Shown one piece after another: positions 32,854 to 39,530 of a DNA stretch of 57,453 nucleotides. The stretch comes from an uncultured Clostridia bacterium (GTDB lineage: Bacteria > Bacillota > Clostridia > Christensenellales > Borkfalkiaceae): the NCBI GenBank assembly GCA_947589385.1, contig CANPZW010000009.1, positions 1 through 57,453 on the forward strand. Reading direction: 5' to 3'. The notes under the pieces are model-generated. The model did no database searches. It was not told where the DNA came from and saw only the letters and a program-made list of their open reading frames with translations. Position 1 is the stretch's first letter; each line of letters starts with the position of its first letter. The position numbers and the translations under genes were made by a program.

Positions 32854-33528
32854 TTATTGCCATTCGTCGTCGCGTTTATTAAGAATAGATATGGTTTCCC
32901 CGTCCAACTCTATCGGTTCGTCGCCGAATTCGTCGCGGCGCATTTTTTCAAGCCTCTCCTCTTCCATGCGGAGAAGGTAGTGCTTCTGGTCCTCGAATAT
33001 TCCGTCAAGCTTCCGCATACCCGCAATAAGCAAAAGCCCCACGGCAAGCGAAATAAGCTCCCATAACTGACCCGTAAGCGCTTCGGCAAAGTTAATGCCG
33101 AAACACGCCGCGACGGCAGACCTGCCGAAAACGGTAAGAAGCCAGCCTAATAAAACCATAAGCATGGAAAGATATAAAGACTTGCGGATTCGTTCTTTAC
33201 CGACAAAACGCGTAAAAAACAACAAAAGTATCACGAAGGCGTTGCCCGCGCAATAGATAACATAACTTTCGAAGCCCGCCCCGTTCAAAAGACAGAACAG
33301 CGCGCCGTCCCCTACGGCGTAAAATACGGAAATCCAGCCCCAGCGCATCATTACCAGCACAATTATGGGCATCATGGGCGAAAAGGTAAAAAACGCGCCG
33401 TTGCCCTCGAACGCCTTGAATGCGAAATGCAAAATGAGTTCGAACGCCGCCAAAATCGCCGCAAATATTAACAAATCCGTAAATCTGTATTGTTTAAAGG
33501 AAATCTTCCCCGACCCGTTCCGACGCAT
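32854..33528 (-). CDS. Uncharacterised membrane protein (possibly ECF S-component-like)
   Basis: 224 residues with five to six hydrophobic segments between residues 18 and 165, then an acidic C-terminal tail of 50 residues (RMEEERLEKMRRDEFGDEPIELD). The small size, an early short amphipathic start, and GALFCLLNG/GNAFVILLLFF spacing resemble S components or regulators with an added tail, but there is no clear signature. It has its own promoter, divergent from the pectinesterase gene, and ends before the hairpins upstream of lplB. A role in the pectin locus is possible from position only. Confidence 0.65.
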   Translation of the reverse strand: MRRNGSGKISFKQYRFTDLLIFAAILAAFELILHFAFKAFEGNGAFFTFSPMMPIIVLVMMRWGWISVFYAVGDGALFCLLNGAGFESYVIYCAGNAFVILLLFFTRFVGKERIRKSLYLSMLMVLLGWLLTVFGRSAVAACFGINFAEALTGQLWELISLAVGLLLIAGMRKLDGIFEDQKHYLLRMEEERLEKMRRDEFGDEPIELDGETISILNKRDDEWQ

Positions 33529-33573
33529 AGGAAAAATCGACTTAAAAGTTATAAATTTACATTTTTCTTTTTT

Positions 33574-33602
33574 ATTATAGCATAGGCAATTTTAAAAATC
33601 AA
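33574..33602 (-). promoter_or_regulatory. Promoter of the membrane-protein gene at 32854
   Basis: TTGATT (33602-33597), 17 bp, TATAAT (33579-33574), TGC extension; divergent from the next promoter. Confidence 0.85.
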
Positions 33603-33614
33603 TACCCTTTTTTA

Positions 33615-33643
33615 TTGTTTCACGGAAAAAGATATGCTATACT
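33615..33643 (+). promoter_or_regulatory. Promoter of the pectinesterase gene
   Basis: TTGTTT, 17 bp, TATACT at 33638-33643, TGC extension. Only 12 bp separate its -35 from that of the divergent gene, so one bound regulator could control both. Confidence 0.8.
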
Positions 33644-33671
33644 TAATATATATAAATTCAGGAGAAACGTT

Positions 33672-34616
33672 ATGATTGAACTTCGTCTTACGTCTGAGGA
33701 CGATTTGGCGGATATATTGAACAATCTGAAAGAACCCGCCGCAATATATTTGAAAAAGGGAATTTACAGGCAGAAAGTAAAGATAAGCGCCGACGACGTG
33801 GAATTGATAGGCGAGGACCGTGAAACAACCGTTATAACTTATGATGATTATGCAAGAAAAATACATGCCGACGGCAGGGAATACAACACTTTCCGCACCT
33901 ACACGCTTTGCGTGACGGGCAACCGAGTGAAGCTTAAAAACCTTACGGTGGAAAATTCCAACACCCGCCCGCAGGACGTGGGGCAGTGCGTGGCGCTCTC
34001 CGTGAACGCAAAGGATTTTTATGCAGAAAACGTAGCTCTCAAATCCACGCAGGACACCCTTTTCTGCTCACCTTTCCCCGACGACCTCGTGGTGCGCTAC
34101 CGAGGATTTATCCCGCAGGACGAGTTATTTATGGAGGGCGGCGCGGTGCAGATTTTCGAAAACTGCCGCATATACGGCACGGTGGATTTCGTTTTCGGCT
34201 GCGGGGAAGCATATTTCCATAATTGCAAACTGATTTCGGTAAACGACGCCCGCGGGTGCGGTTTTGTCGCCGCCCCCGCCCATGCCCTTGCACAAAAACG
34301 GGGATTTACGTTTATAGACTGCGATTTCGAAAGCGGCGGCGCGGGAGTAAATAGCGTATATCTTGCCCGTCCGTGGCGGGATTTCGGCAAGTGCGAATTT
34401 ATAAACTGCCGAATAGGTGAACACATAAAACCCGAATTATACGACAAATGGAACGACACCTCCCGCGACAAGACGGCGAGATTTTGTCATTTCGGGCTGG
34501 AATACGGTTTTACGCCCTGCCCTGTTCCTTGGAGTCGGGAGCTCACCCGCGAAGAAGCTGCCGCCATTATAGCGTATTACGAAAAACGAAAAATGGCTAT
34601 AAAAGCCGATAAATAA
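33672..34616 (+). CDS. Pectinesterase, carbohydrate esterase family 8
   Basis: 314 residues, no signal peptide, so cytoplasmic. It removes methyl groups from galacturonate residues. The beta-helix motifs are all visible: QCVALSV and LKSTQDTLF (catalytic QDT region, about residues 117-125), YGTVDFVFG with the catalytic Asp (about 168-176), and LARPWRDFGKCEF (conserved RPW Arg). I chose the start at 33672 (CAGGAG upstream); the longer frame covers the promoter. It has its own promoter and terminator. Demethylation inside the cell implies import of methylated oligogalacturonides. Confidence 0.93.
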   Translation: MIELRLTSEDDLADILNNLKEPAAIYLKKGIYRQKVKISADDVELIGEDRETTVITYDDYARKIHADGREYNTFRTYTLCVTGNRVKLKNLTVENSNTRPQDVGQCVALSVNAKDFYAENVALKSTQDTLFCSPFPDDLVVRYRGFIPQDELFMEGGAVQIFENCRIYGTVDFVFGCGEAYFHNCKLISVNDARGCGFVAAPAHALAQKRGFTFIDCDFESGGAGVNSVYLARPWRDFGKCEFINCRIGEHIKPELYDKWNDTSRDKTARFCHFGLEYGFTPCPVPWSRELTREEAAAIIAYYEKRKMAIKADK

Positions 34617-34622
34617 ATTTTT

Positions 34623-34660
34623 GCGCGGGGCGCGAATTGAAATTCGCGCCCCGCGCTTCT
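34623..34660 (+). terminator. Terminator of the pectinesterase gene
   Basis: Sixteen-base perfect arms (GCGCGGGGCGCGAATT) with a 2-nt loop at 34639-34640 and a TTCTTTT tail. Confidence 0.92.
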
Positions 34661-34761
34661 TTTAACAGCTTTTCATTAGTTAAAAATCCTTAACTATACT
34701 TCAAAGGAGCTCCGTCCCCATTCCCACCGATAAAACGCTTATATAAAACAGGGAAAACACG

Positions 34762-35289
34762 TTAATTTTTTTGCGGTCTGAATTTACTGCCGAGATTGGC
34801 GGCAAAATAGGAATTTAATTCGTCCGTGCTGCCCTGCGTCAAATCCGACTTTTTTATGACATGCGTCTGCGCTTTTGAAATAAAAAGAAAGTATGTATCC
34901 GACGTTTCCTCCACTTTATAAAGATAAGAATATTTTGCCGTAACTACCCCTTCGTACTCGTCCCCTTTGCGGGTTGTGATGACAAGCTTGTCCGGATAGA
35001 ACGAATACGTTTCGAAAGTTTCGTCGCTTAAAATGGGCATGGATTTATCCAATCGTTTTTGGGTAAGTCTTGTTAAGAAAAAAACAAGTAAAGGGAATAA
35101 AGCCCCCATGCAAATTAAAAATATGCCAAGATAAAAATCGCTCTCGTCCTCACGAAATATTATGCCCATAATACCCAGCGCAATAAAAACCACGCAAAAA
35201 AAAGCAATCAGCCACCATAATTTTTTAAATTGTCTATTATTTACGCTTTGAGTTTTGCCGCTGTCCAATGTGCCTTTAAATTCTACCAT
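34762..35289 (-). CDS. YcxB-like membrane protein
   Basis: 175 residues. Two adjacent membrane helices (about residues 27-45 and 53-72) precede a C-terminal domain of about 90 residues with FYPDKLVITTRKGDEYEGVVTAKYSYLYKVEETSDTYFLFISKAQTHVIKK, the pattern of the YcxB-like domain (a short PH-like beta fold). Function of the family is unknown. GGGGGTGG lies before the ATG, and a promoter is found upstream, so it is monocistronic. It has no clear tie to the pectin genes on both sides. Confidence 0.75.
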   Translation of the reverse strand: MVEFKGTLDSGKTQSVNNRQFKKLWWLIAFFCVVFIALGIMGIIFREDESDFYLGIFLICMGALFPLLVFFLTRLTQKRLDKSMPILSDETFETYSFYPDKLVITTRKGDEYEGVVTAKYSYLYKVEETSDTYFLFISKAQTHVIKKSDLTQGSTDELNSYFAANLGSKFRPQKN

Positions 35290-35324
35290 TCTTCCACCCC
35301 CACGTGTATCAATATATTAAATTT

Positions 35325-35352
35325 ATTATAAAACAGCCTTAAAAAAAGTCAA
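35325..35352 (-). promoter_or_regulatory. Promoter of the YcxB-like gene
   Basis: TTGACT (35352-35347), 16 bp, TATAAT (35330-35325). Confidence 0.8.
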
Positions 35353-35368
35353 TACAAAATTTAATTTT

Positions 35369-35378
35369 GCAATACGTA
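35369..35378 (+). repeat. Dispersed decamer GCAATACGTA, copy 4
   Basis: Intergenic, 17 bp upstream of the -35 of the YcxB-like gene. Confidence 0.8.
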
Positions 35379-35393
35379 CCATAGATTCAAGCT

Positions 35394-36182
35394 TTAAAAA
35401 TTCAGTTTATAGATAATTTCGTTGAGATAGTCCAGCGACCATCTCAATTCCGAATAATCGCCGTAGTTTTGACCGTAAACTTCGATTATCACAGGTCCGT
35501 CGAAGCCCGCGCCGTTAAGGCGACGGAAAATTTCTTCGAAATCGTAAAGCCCTTTGCCGGGCAGACAGATTGCGCCCTTTTCATCTACGTCCGAGATGTG
35601 CACGTGAGAGATAGAGCCTGCCATATCCTCAATATACATATTCAGCGGATAGCCCGAACGGCGCGCCTGCTTGACGTCGAGGACGGCGGCAAGGCGTGGG
35701 CAGCGGCTTTTCAGTTCCTTAAAAATACTCGGGCGGTCGTACATGCACCAGCAAACGTTTTCAAGGCAGATATCCACGCCGTAACGGGCGGCGAAATCAC
35801 AGATTTCACGCATATATCCCGCAGTTTTATCGTAATCCATAGCCCCCGCCGCACCCGAAATATAGCCGTGAAAGGAATATTTTTTTGCCCCGAAAATCTG
35901 CGCCGACCGCAAAAAACGGTCAAGCCAATAAAAGCTGTCGCCGCGCACCCTGCGGGAATCGGAGAACAACTGCGGTTCGAAATTAGTCGGAAGGGCGTGT
36001 ATAGAACAGATTTCAAGCCCTTCTGCGAGGCGACTGTATGTTTTTGCAAATTCAGGGCGGTACTCATAAAAAGTGCCGAGAAAAATTTCCGCACACTCTG
36101 CGCCGAGCTCCTTTATCCTGACTATTGCGTTTTCACATTCTTCGCGAAGAAAAAATGACGAAGTGGAGATTCCCGTTTTCAT
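35394..36182 (-). CDS. Sugar phosphate isomerase/epimerase-like TIM-barrel protein
   Basis: 262 residues, AP-endonuclease-2/xylose-isomerase-like barrel. Supporting strands: GAECAEIFLGTF, CSIHALPTN, YSFHGYISG, VDICLENVCWCMYD with the metal-binding Glu, LAAVLDVKQARRSGY with Asp, SHVHISDVDEKG with the His/Asp pair, and GPVIIEVYGQNYGD with the last Glu. These match the divalent-metal site of the family. The substrate cannot be read from sequence; the location suggests a pectin-derived sugar. A consensus promoter ends 6 nt before the ATG and there is no ribosome binding site, so the mRNA is probably leaderless. Confidence 0.8.
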   Translation of the reverse strand: MKTGISTSSFFLREECENAIVRIKELGAECAEIFLGTFYEYRPEFAKTYSRLAEGLEICSIHALPTNFEPQLFSDSRRVRGDSFYWLDRFLRSAQIFGAKKYSFHGYISGAAGAMDYDKTAGYMREICDFAARYGVDICLENVCWCMYDRPSIFKELKSRCPRLAAVLDVKQARRSGYPLNMYIEDMAGSISHVHISDVDEKGAICLPGKGLYDFEEIFRRLNGAGFDGPVIIEVYGQNYGDYSELRWSLDYLNEIIYKLNF

Positions 36183-36188
36183 AAAAAC

Positions 36189-36217
36189 ATTTTAGCACGC
36201 GGCGTAAGCTCTGTCAA
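36189..36217 (-). promoter_or_regulatory. Promoter with leaderless geometry
   Basis: TTGACA (36217-36212), 17 bp, TAAAAT (36194-36189) with TGC extension, then 6 nt to the ATG at 36182. Confidence 0.85.
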
Positions 36218-36317
36218 GTTCGCCCCAGCGCATGGCTTACAAACGCAATTAGCGGCGGGGGATTACATTTAAATCGAAAAAACGTAACGATGAATTTAAG
36301 CGGCTATTAGGGTAAAA

Positions 36318-36686
36318 TCATACGGCGCGGGCGAGGGCGTTATAAATTCCGTCGTCGGCAAGATTGCGGACGGGGCTTAAAATATCGCATACGTCCTGCG
36401 TTTTTATATATGTATTTGCGTTTTCGGAAAATTCCGAGTCGGCTTTGGGGCTATGGGCTTCTGCGTTTTCCGATTCCGACGCCGTCTGCATAAACGGCGC
36501 GAATGCCGAAACGAGTTCGGAAATCTGCCCGACTTCACGCATAAACGCATCCACCTCTTCTCCGCCGCCCGAAATCTCCTTAATCAGCTCCATAGTTTCA
36601 GGTTCCAAAAGCTCCGAAACGACGTTCCTATTCTGCGGCTTCCGGTCGCAGAGCGACAACAAAACCAAAATCAGTAACAGTTGCAT
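36318..36686 (-). CDS. Hypothetical protein with hydrophobic N-terminus
   Basis: 122 residues. A short hydrophobic stretch (QLLLILVLLSLC) is followed by KPQNRNVVSELLEPETMELIKEIS and an acidic, helical middle, then a polar C-terminus (YIKTQDVCDILSPVRNLADDGIYNALARAV). I recognise no family. I chose the start at 36686, with GGGG 9 bases upstream; a start 6 codons earlier is possible. It is divergent from the small gene at 36738 with about 50 bp between them. A single-helix anchored protein is the likely form. Confidence 0.55.
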   Translation of the reverse strand: MQLLLILVLLSLCDRKPQNRNVVSELLEPETMELIKEISGGGEEVDAFMREVGQISELVSAFAPFMQTASESENAEAHSPKADSEFSENANTYIKTQDVCDILSPVRNLADDGIYNALARAV

Positions 36687-36737
36687 AAAAAATTTCCCCT
36701 GCATATTTTGATAGTATTATTATATGCGAGGCAGGTT

Positions 36738-37097
36738 ATGAACGACTTTAAAAGTTATTCGGACGATAAAAAACGCAATACGTATGCGCAAAACGGGGCA
36801 CAGACGCCGCGCGAGCAAGCCGCAGCGGCAGGCGATAACGAAAGAGGCGCTAACGGCGGCACGCCCGAACAGTTAAACGCGACCGTGGAAATGGCGAAAA
36901 TTATCACAAAGGCGATGAACGGCAAATCCACGGCTCAGATTTTACAGACGATAATTTCCGAAGCGGAGCGCGGGAAGCGCGAAGGCACGTTGACAAACGC
37001 AGATTTGGACAATTTTTATGCGGTGCTTTCGCCCATTCTCGACAGCGCAAAACGGCGCAGACTGAAAGAAGTGATAGCCCGCCTTAAAAGTATCTGA
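36738..37097 (+). CDS. Small hypothetical protein
   Basis: 119 residues, soluble, Ala/Lys/Arg-rich and helical. The N-terminal 40 residues are polar and low complexity; the C-terminal 75 residues form three or four helices (LNATVEMAKIITKAM, AQILQTIISEAERGKREG, LTNADLDNFYAVLSPILDSAKRRRLKEVIARLKS). AGG lies 5 bases before the ATG at 36738; the longer frame to 36681 overlaps the divergent neighbour's start. A copy of the dispersed decamer is inside codons 12-16 (RNTYA). Function unknown. Confidence 0.6.
   Translation: MNDFKSYSDDKKRNTYAQNGAQTPREQAAAAGDNERGANGGTPEQLNATVEMAKIITKAMNGKSTAQILQTIISEAERGKREGTLTNADLDNFYAVLSPILDSAKRRRLKEVIARLKSI
36775..36784 (+). repeat. Dispersed decamer GCAATACGTA, copy 5 (inside a gene)
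   Basis: Part of ACGCAATACGTATGCG, identical over 16 bases to copy 3, and the only copy inside a coding region. Confidence 0.8.
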
Positions 37098-37166
37098 ACG
37101 GCATACTCGGGCAATCCGTCGGCTTTAACGCCGCCTGTTCGGAATTTCGGTTAAAGTTTAATTTAA

Positions 37167-37195
37167 GCCGCCCGAGGCAATAAGCCTCGGGCGGC
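37167..37195 (-). terminator. Terminator of the cysteine desulfurase gene
   Basis: Twelve-base arms GCCGCCCGAGGC/GCCTCGGGCGGC with a 5-nt loop; minus-strand tail TTAAATTAAACTTT. Confidence 0.7.
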
Positions 37196-37277
37196 GCACA
37201 TCTTACGGCAAATTTACCGCATTTTAAATTCAAATAAATTTATCGGGATTAACGCTATGTTTCAACGCAACGCAAAA

Positions 37278-38396
37278 TCACGCAAGTGCGGAAATAGCTT
37301 TAAGCGTTTCTTCGACCGCAACGGGCGGCGTAAACGCCGAAAACGAAAGACGTATCAGCCCGTCCGAGCCTAACGCTTTGTGCATAAGCGGCGCGCAGTG
37401 CAATCCGCCGCGCACGCATATCCCAAATTCTTCCGAAAGCGCGAAAGCCGCCATTTCGGACTGAACTTTTTTAAGGCGCAGGGCGACAATTCCGTACGGG
37501 TTCGGCTTGGAAAAAACTTCCACACCGCTAATTTTTTTAAGTCCTTCTATGGTGCGCGCCGTAAAATCCTCCACCCGCTTTTTTTGCTCGGACATATGCT
37601 CTTTAAGATATGTCGCACCCTCCGCAAGCGAAATAACCGCGGGGAAATTCAAAGTGCCCGCTTCAAGCTTGTCGGGATAAAAATCGGGCATGTTGGGGTT
37701 ATAGCTTTCGCTGCCCGTGCCCCCGAACATAAATGGCGCGGGATTAAATCTTTCCGAAAACAAAAGCGCGCCGCTGCCCTGAATACCCAACATTCCCTTG
37801 TGTCCCGCGACGGCAAGCCCGTCTATTCCGCATTTATGCATATCGATTTCCGTATGCCCGCACGCCTGCGCGCCGTCGCAAATCAAAAGACATTCGGGCG
37901 GAAGAATTTTGCGCACGCGCATTATATCGGGCGCGGTTCCGGTGACGTTGGAGGCCAGCGTTATCACGGCGGCGCGCGGCGGCGTGCCGCCGCGCGCCGC
38001 AACCTCCACCGCCCTTTCCATTTCATCCAAATCAATTTCGTTTTCTGAATTAAGCGGTACGTATTCGATTTTCGCCCCGCCGTTCTTCAATTTTTCAAGC
38101 GGGCGCAGAACCGAATTATGTTCGGCAACCGTTGTTATAATAGGCGTCGGCAGGGAAAAAATCGCGATATTCAAAGCTTCCGTACAATTCTTCGTAAAAA
38201 CCACTCTTTCGTAGCCGTAACCGCCGAAAAATTCACTTAAAATCCTGCGGGCGGCGACCACCCGCTCCATACAGGAAAGCGAAAGCCTGTGTCCGCTTCT
38301 CCCGGGATTAGCCGCGTGCGCCAGAGCCGCGCTTGCAGCCGAAGTCACGCAGTCGGGCTTGAAGCCGCCCGTGGCGGCGTTGTCGAGATATATCAT
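37278..38396 (-). CDS. Cysteine desulfurase-like class V aminotransferase
   Basis: 372 residues. PLP enzyme that takes sulfur (or selenium) from cysteine (selenocysteine). Markers: IYLDNAATGGFKP at the N-terminus, FTKNCTEALNIAIF, CDGAQACGH with the PLP Asp, AVAGHKGMLGIQGSGALLF with the PLP Lys (about residues 195-213), and the catalytic-loop Cys in RGGLHCAPLMHK (about 332-343). I chose the start at 38396 (AAAGGAG upstream). This subgroup is often linked to selenium or sulfur-carrier genes. It is divergent from a DUF3343 gene, a predicted Se/S carrier, which supports a transfer partner. It is not beside iscU or suf genes. Confidence 0.88.
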   Translation of the reverse strand: MIYLDNAATGGFKPDCVTSAASAALAHAANPGRSGHRLSLSCMERVVAARRILSEFFGGYGYERVVFTKNCTEALNIAIFSLPTPIITTVAEHNSVLRPLEKLKNGGAKIEYVPLNSENEIDLDEMERAVEVAARGGTPPRAAVITLASNVTGTAPDIMRVRKILPPECLLICDGAQACGHTEIDMHKCGIDGLAVAGHKGMLGIQGSGALLFSERFNPAPFMFGGTGSESYNPNMPDFYPDKLEAGTLNFPAVISLAEGATYLKEHMSEQKKRVEDFTARTIEGLKKISGVEVFSKPNPYGIVALRLKKVQSEMAAFALSEEFGICVRGGLHCAPLMHKALGSDGLIRLSFSAFTPPVAVEETLKAISALA

Positions 38397-38457
38397 AAAT
38401 TCTCCTTTCAACATAATATAATAGTATATTTTATTTATACTACGGAAGGTCTCAAAT

Positions 38458-38688
38458 ATGACAGAGCAAATTGCCGTTTTCCGTTCGCGCACGCAGGCAA
38501 TAGAGTGTAACACCCGTCTGCGGGCGCACGGCGTGCCTTCATCGCTTATAAACACCCCGCGCGAAGCGAACATCGGCTGCGGACTTTCGATAAGATTTCC
38601 GCAGAATATGCTGCCGCGCGTCAGAACGCTTATTTTAAACGGCAGATATTCGGCTTTTTACGGATTTCTCAGGGTAAAAAATTATTGA
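38458..38688 (+). CDS. DUF3343 protein, putative Se/S carrier
   Basis: 76 residues. AVFRSRTQAIECNTRLRAHGVPSSLINTPREANIGCGLSIRFP fits DUF3343 closely: a short domain with a thiol in the GCGLS motif (Cys at about residue 41) thought to carry sulfur or selenium. GGAAGG precedes the ATG by 8 bases. The start is 61 bp from the divergent cysteine desulfurase start, so the pair share a control region, in keeping with a donor-acceptor relation. nth follows with its own promoter that overlaps the stop codon. Confidence 0.85.
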   Translation: MTEQIAVFRSRTQAIECNTRLRAHGVPSSLINTPREANIGCGLSIRFPQNMLPRVRTLILNGRYSAFYGFLRVKNY

Positions 38689-38713
38689 TTGCTTTGGAAA
38701 AATATGTTAAAAT
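38685..38713 (+). promoter_or_regulatory. Promoter of nth, leaderless geometry
   Basis: TTGATT (overlapping the DUF3343 stop), 17 bp, TAAAAT at 38708-38713 with TGT extension, then 6 nt to the ATG at 38720. Confidence 0.85.
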
Positions 38714-38719
38714 CTACCC

Positions 38720-39352
38720 ATGGAACAGAAAAAAGCTTTGAAGATTCTGCAAGAACTTGCTTCCCTCTACCCCGACGCCGCTCCCGCGCTTAAATTCGGG
38801 TCGCCGTACGAGCTGCTTGTCGCGGTTATACTTTCGGCGCAGTGCACGGACGAACGGGTGAACAAGGTGACAAAAGAATTATTCCAAAAATACAACACCC
38901 CGCGCGCCATGCTTGAACTTTCGCAGGAAGAATTGGAAAAATACATATATTCCTGCGGATTTTACAGAAGCAAAGCGTCGCACATTCTTTCCGCTTCGCG
39001 GGATATAGTTGAAAAATTCGGCGGAGAAGTACCGCGCGACCACGAGCAATTAAAAAGTTTGGCGGGCGTAGGTCAAAAGACGGCGAACGTAGTGTATGCC
39101 GTAGCTTTCGGGGGCGACGCGATTGCCGTGGATACGCACGTTTTCCGCGTATCCAACCGTCTTGGGCTGGCGCACGGGAACACTCCCGAAAAAGTCGAAC
39201 GGGGGCTGACCGAGATAATCCCGAAAAACATGTGGTCGAAAGCGCACCATTATCTTATATATCACGGCAGGCGGGTATGTCACAGCCGTAAGCCCGATTG
39301 TGAAAACTGCACATTAAAAACCCTTTGCGAATTTTACAATTCGGAAAAATAA
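38720..39352 (+). CDS. nth: Endonuclease III
   Basis: 210 residues, standard length. DNA glycosylase/AP lyase that removes oxidised pyrimidines. The helix-hairpin-helix LKSLAGVGQKTANVV holds the catalytic Lys (about residue 120), the GGDAIAVDTHVFRV block holds the catalytic Asp (about 138), and the [4Fe-4S] cluster motif at the end is C-X6-C-X2-C-X5-C (CHSRKPDCENCTLKTLC). Its promoter overlaps the DUF3343 stop and no ribosome binding site exists, so translation is probably from a leaderless mRNA, with some readthrough from DUF3343. Confidence 0.97.
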   Translation: MEQKKALKILQELASLYPDAAPALKFGSPYELLVAVILSAQCTDERVNKVTKELFQKYNTPRAMLELSQEELEKYIYSCGFYRSKASHILSASRDIVEKFGGEVPRDHEQLKSLAGVGQKTANVVYAVAFGGDAIAVDTHVFRVSNRLGLAHGNTPEKVERGLTEIIPKNMWSKAHHYLIYHGRRVCHSRKPDCENCTLKTLCEFYNSEK

Positions 39353-39360
39353 TTTAATCC

Positions 39361-39390
39361 AAAAGCCGAACCTTTCGGTTCGGCTTTTTT
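39361..39390. terminator. Bidirectional terminator between nth and the polysaccharide operon
   Basis: AAAAGCCGAACC pairs with GGTTCGGCTTTT (4-nt loop) and is followed by TT on the plus strand. The gap 39391-39530 holds no gene. Confidence 0.9.
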
Positions 39391-39530
39391 AATGCGCTTT
39401 ATTTTTCCTTGAAATTTGAATACCGCAAGCGGCTCGTAATGACAGGTTTTAGGTGCGGCTCGGAATACGGATATATTGGTGTCAAGGACAGTTAAAATTG
39501 GGCGGCTAAAATCTCTTAATATCAAAAAAT

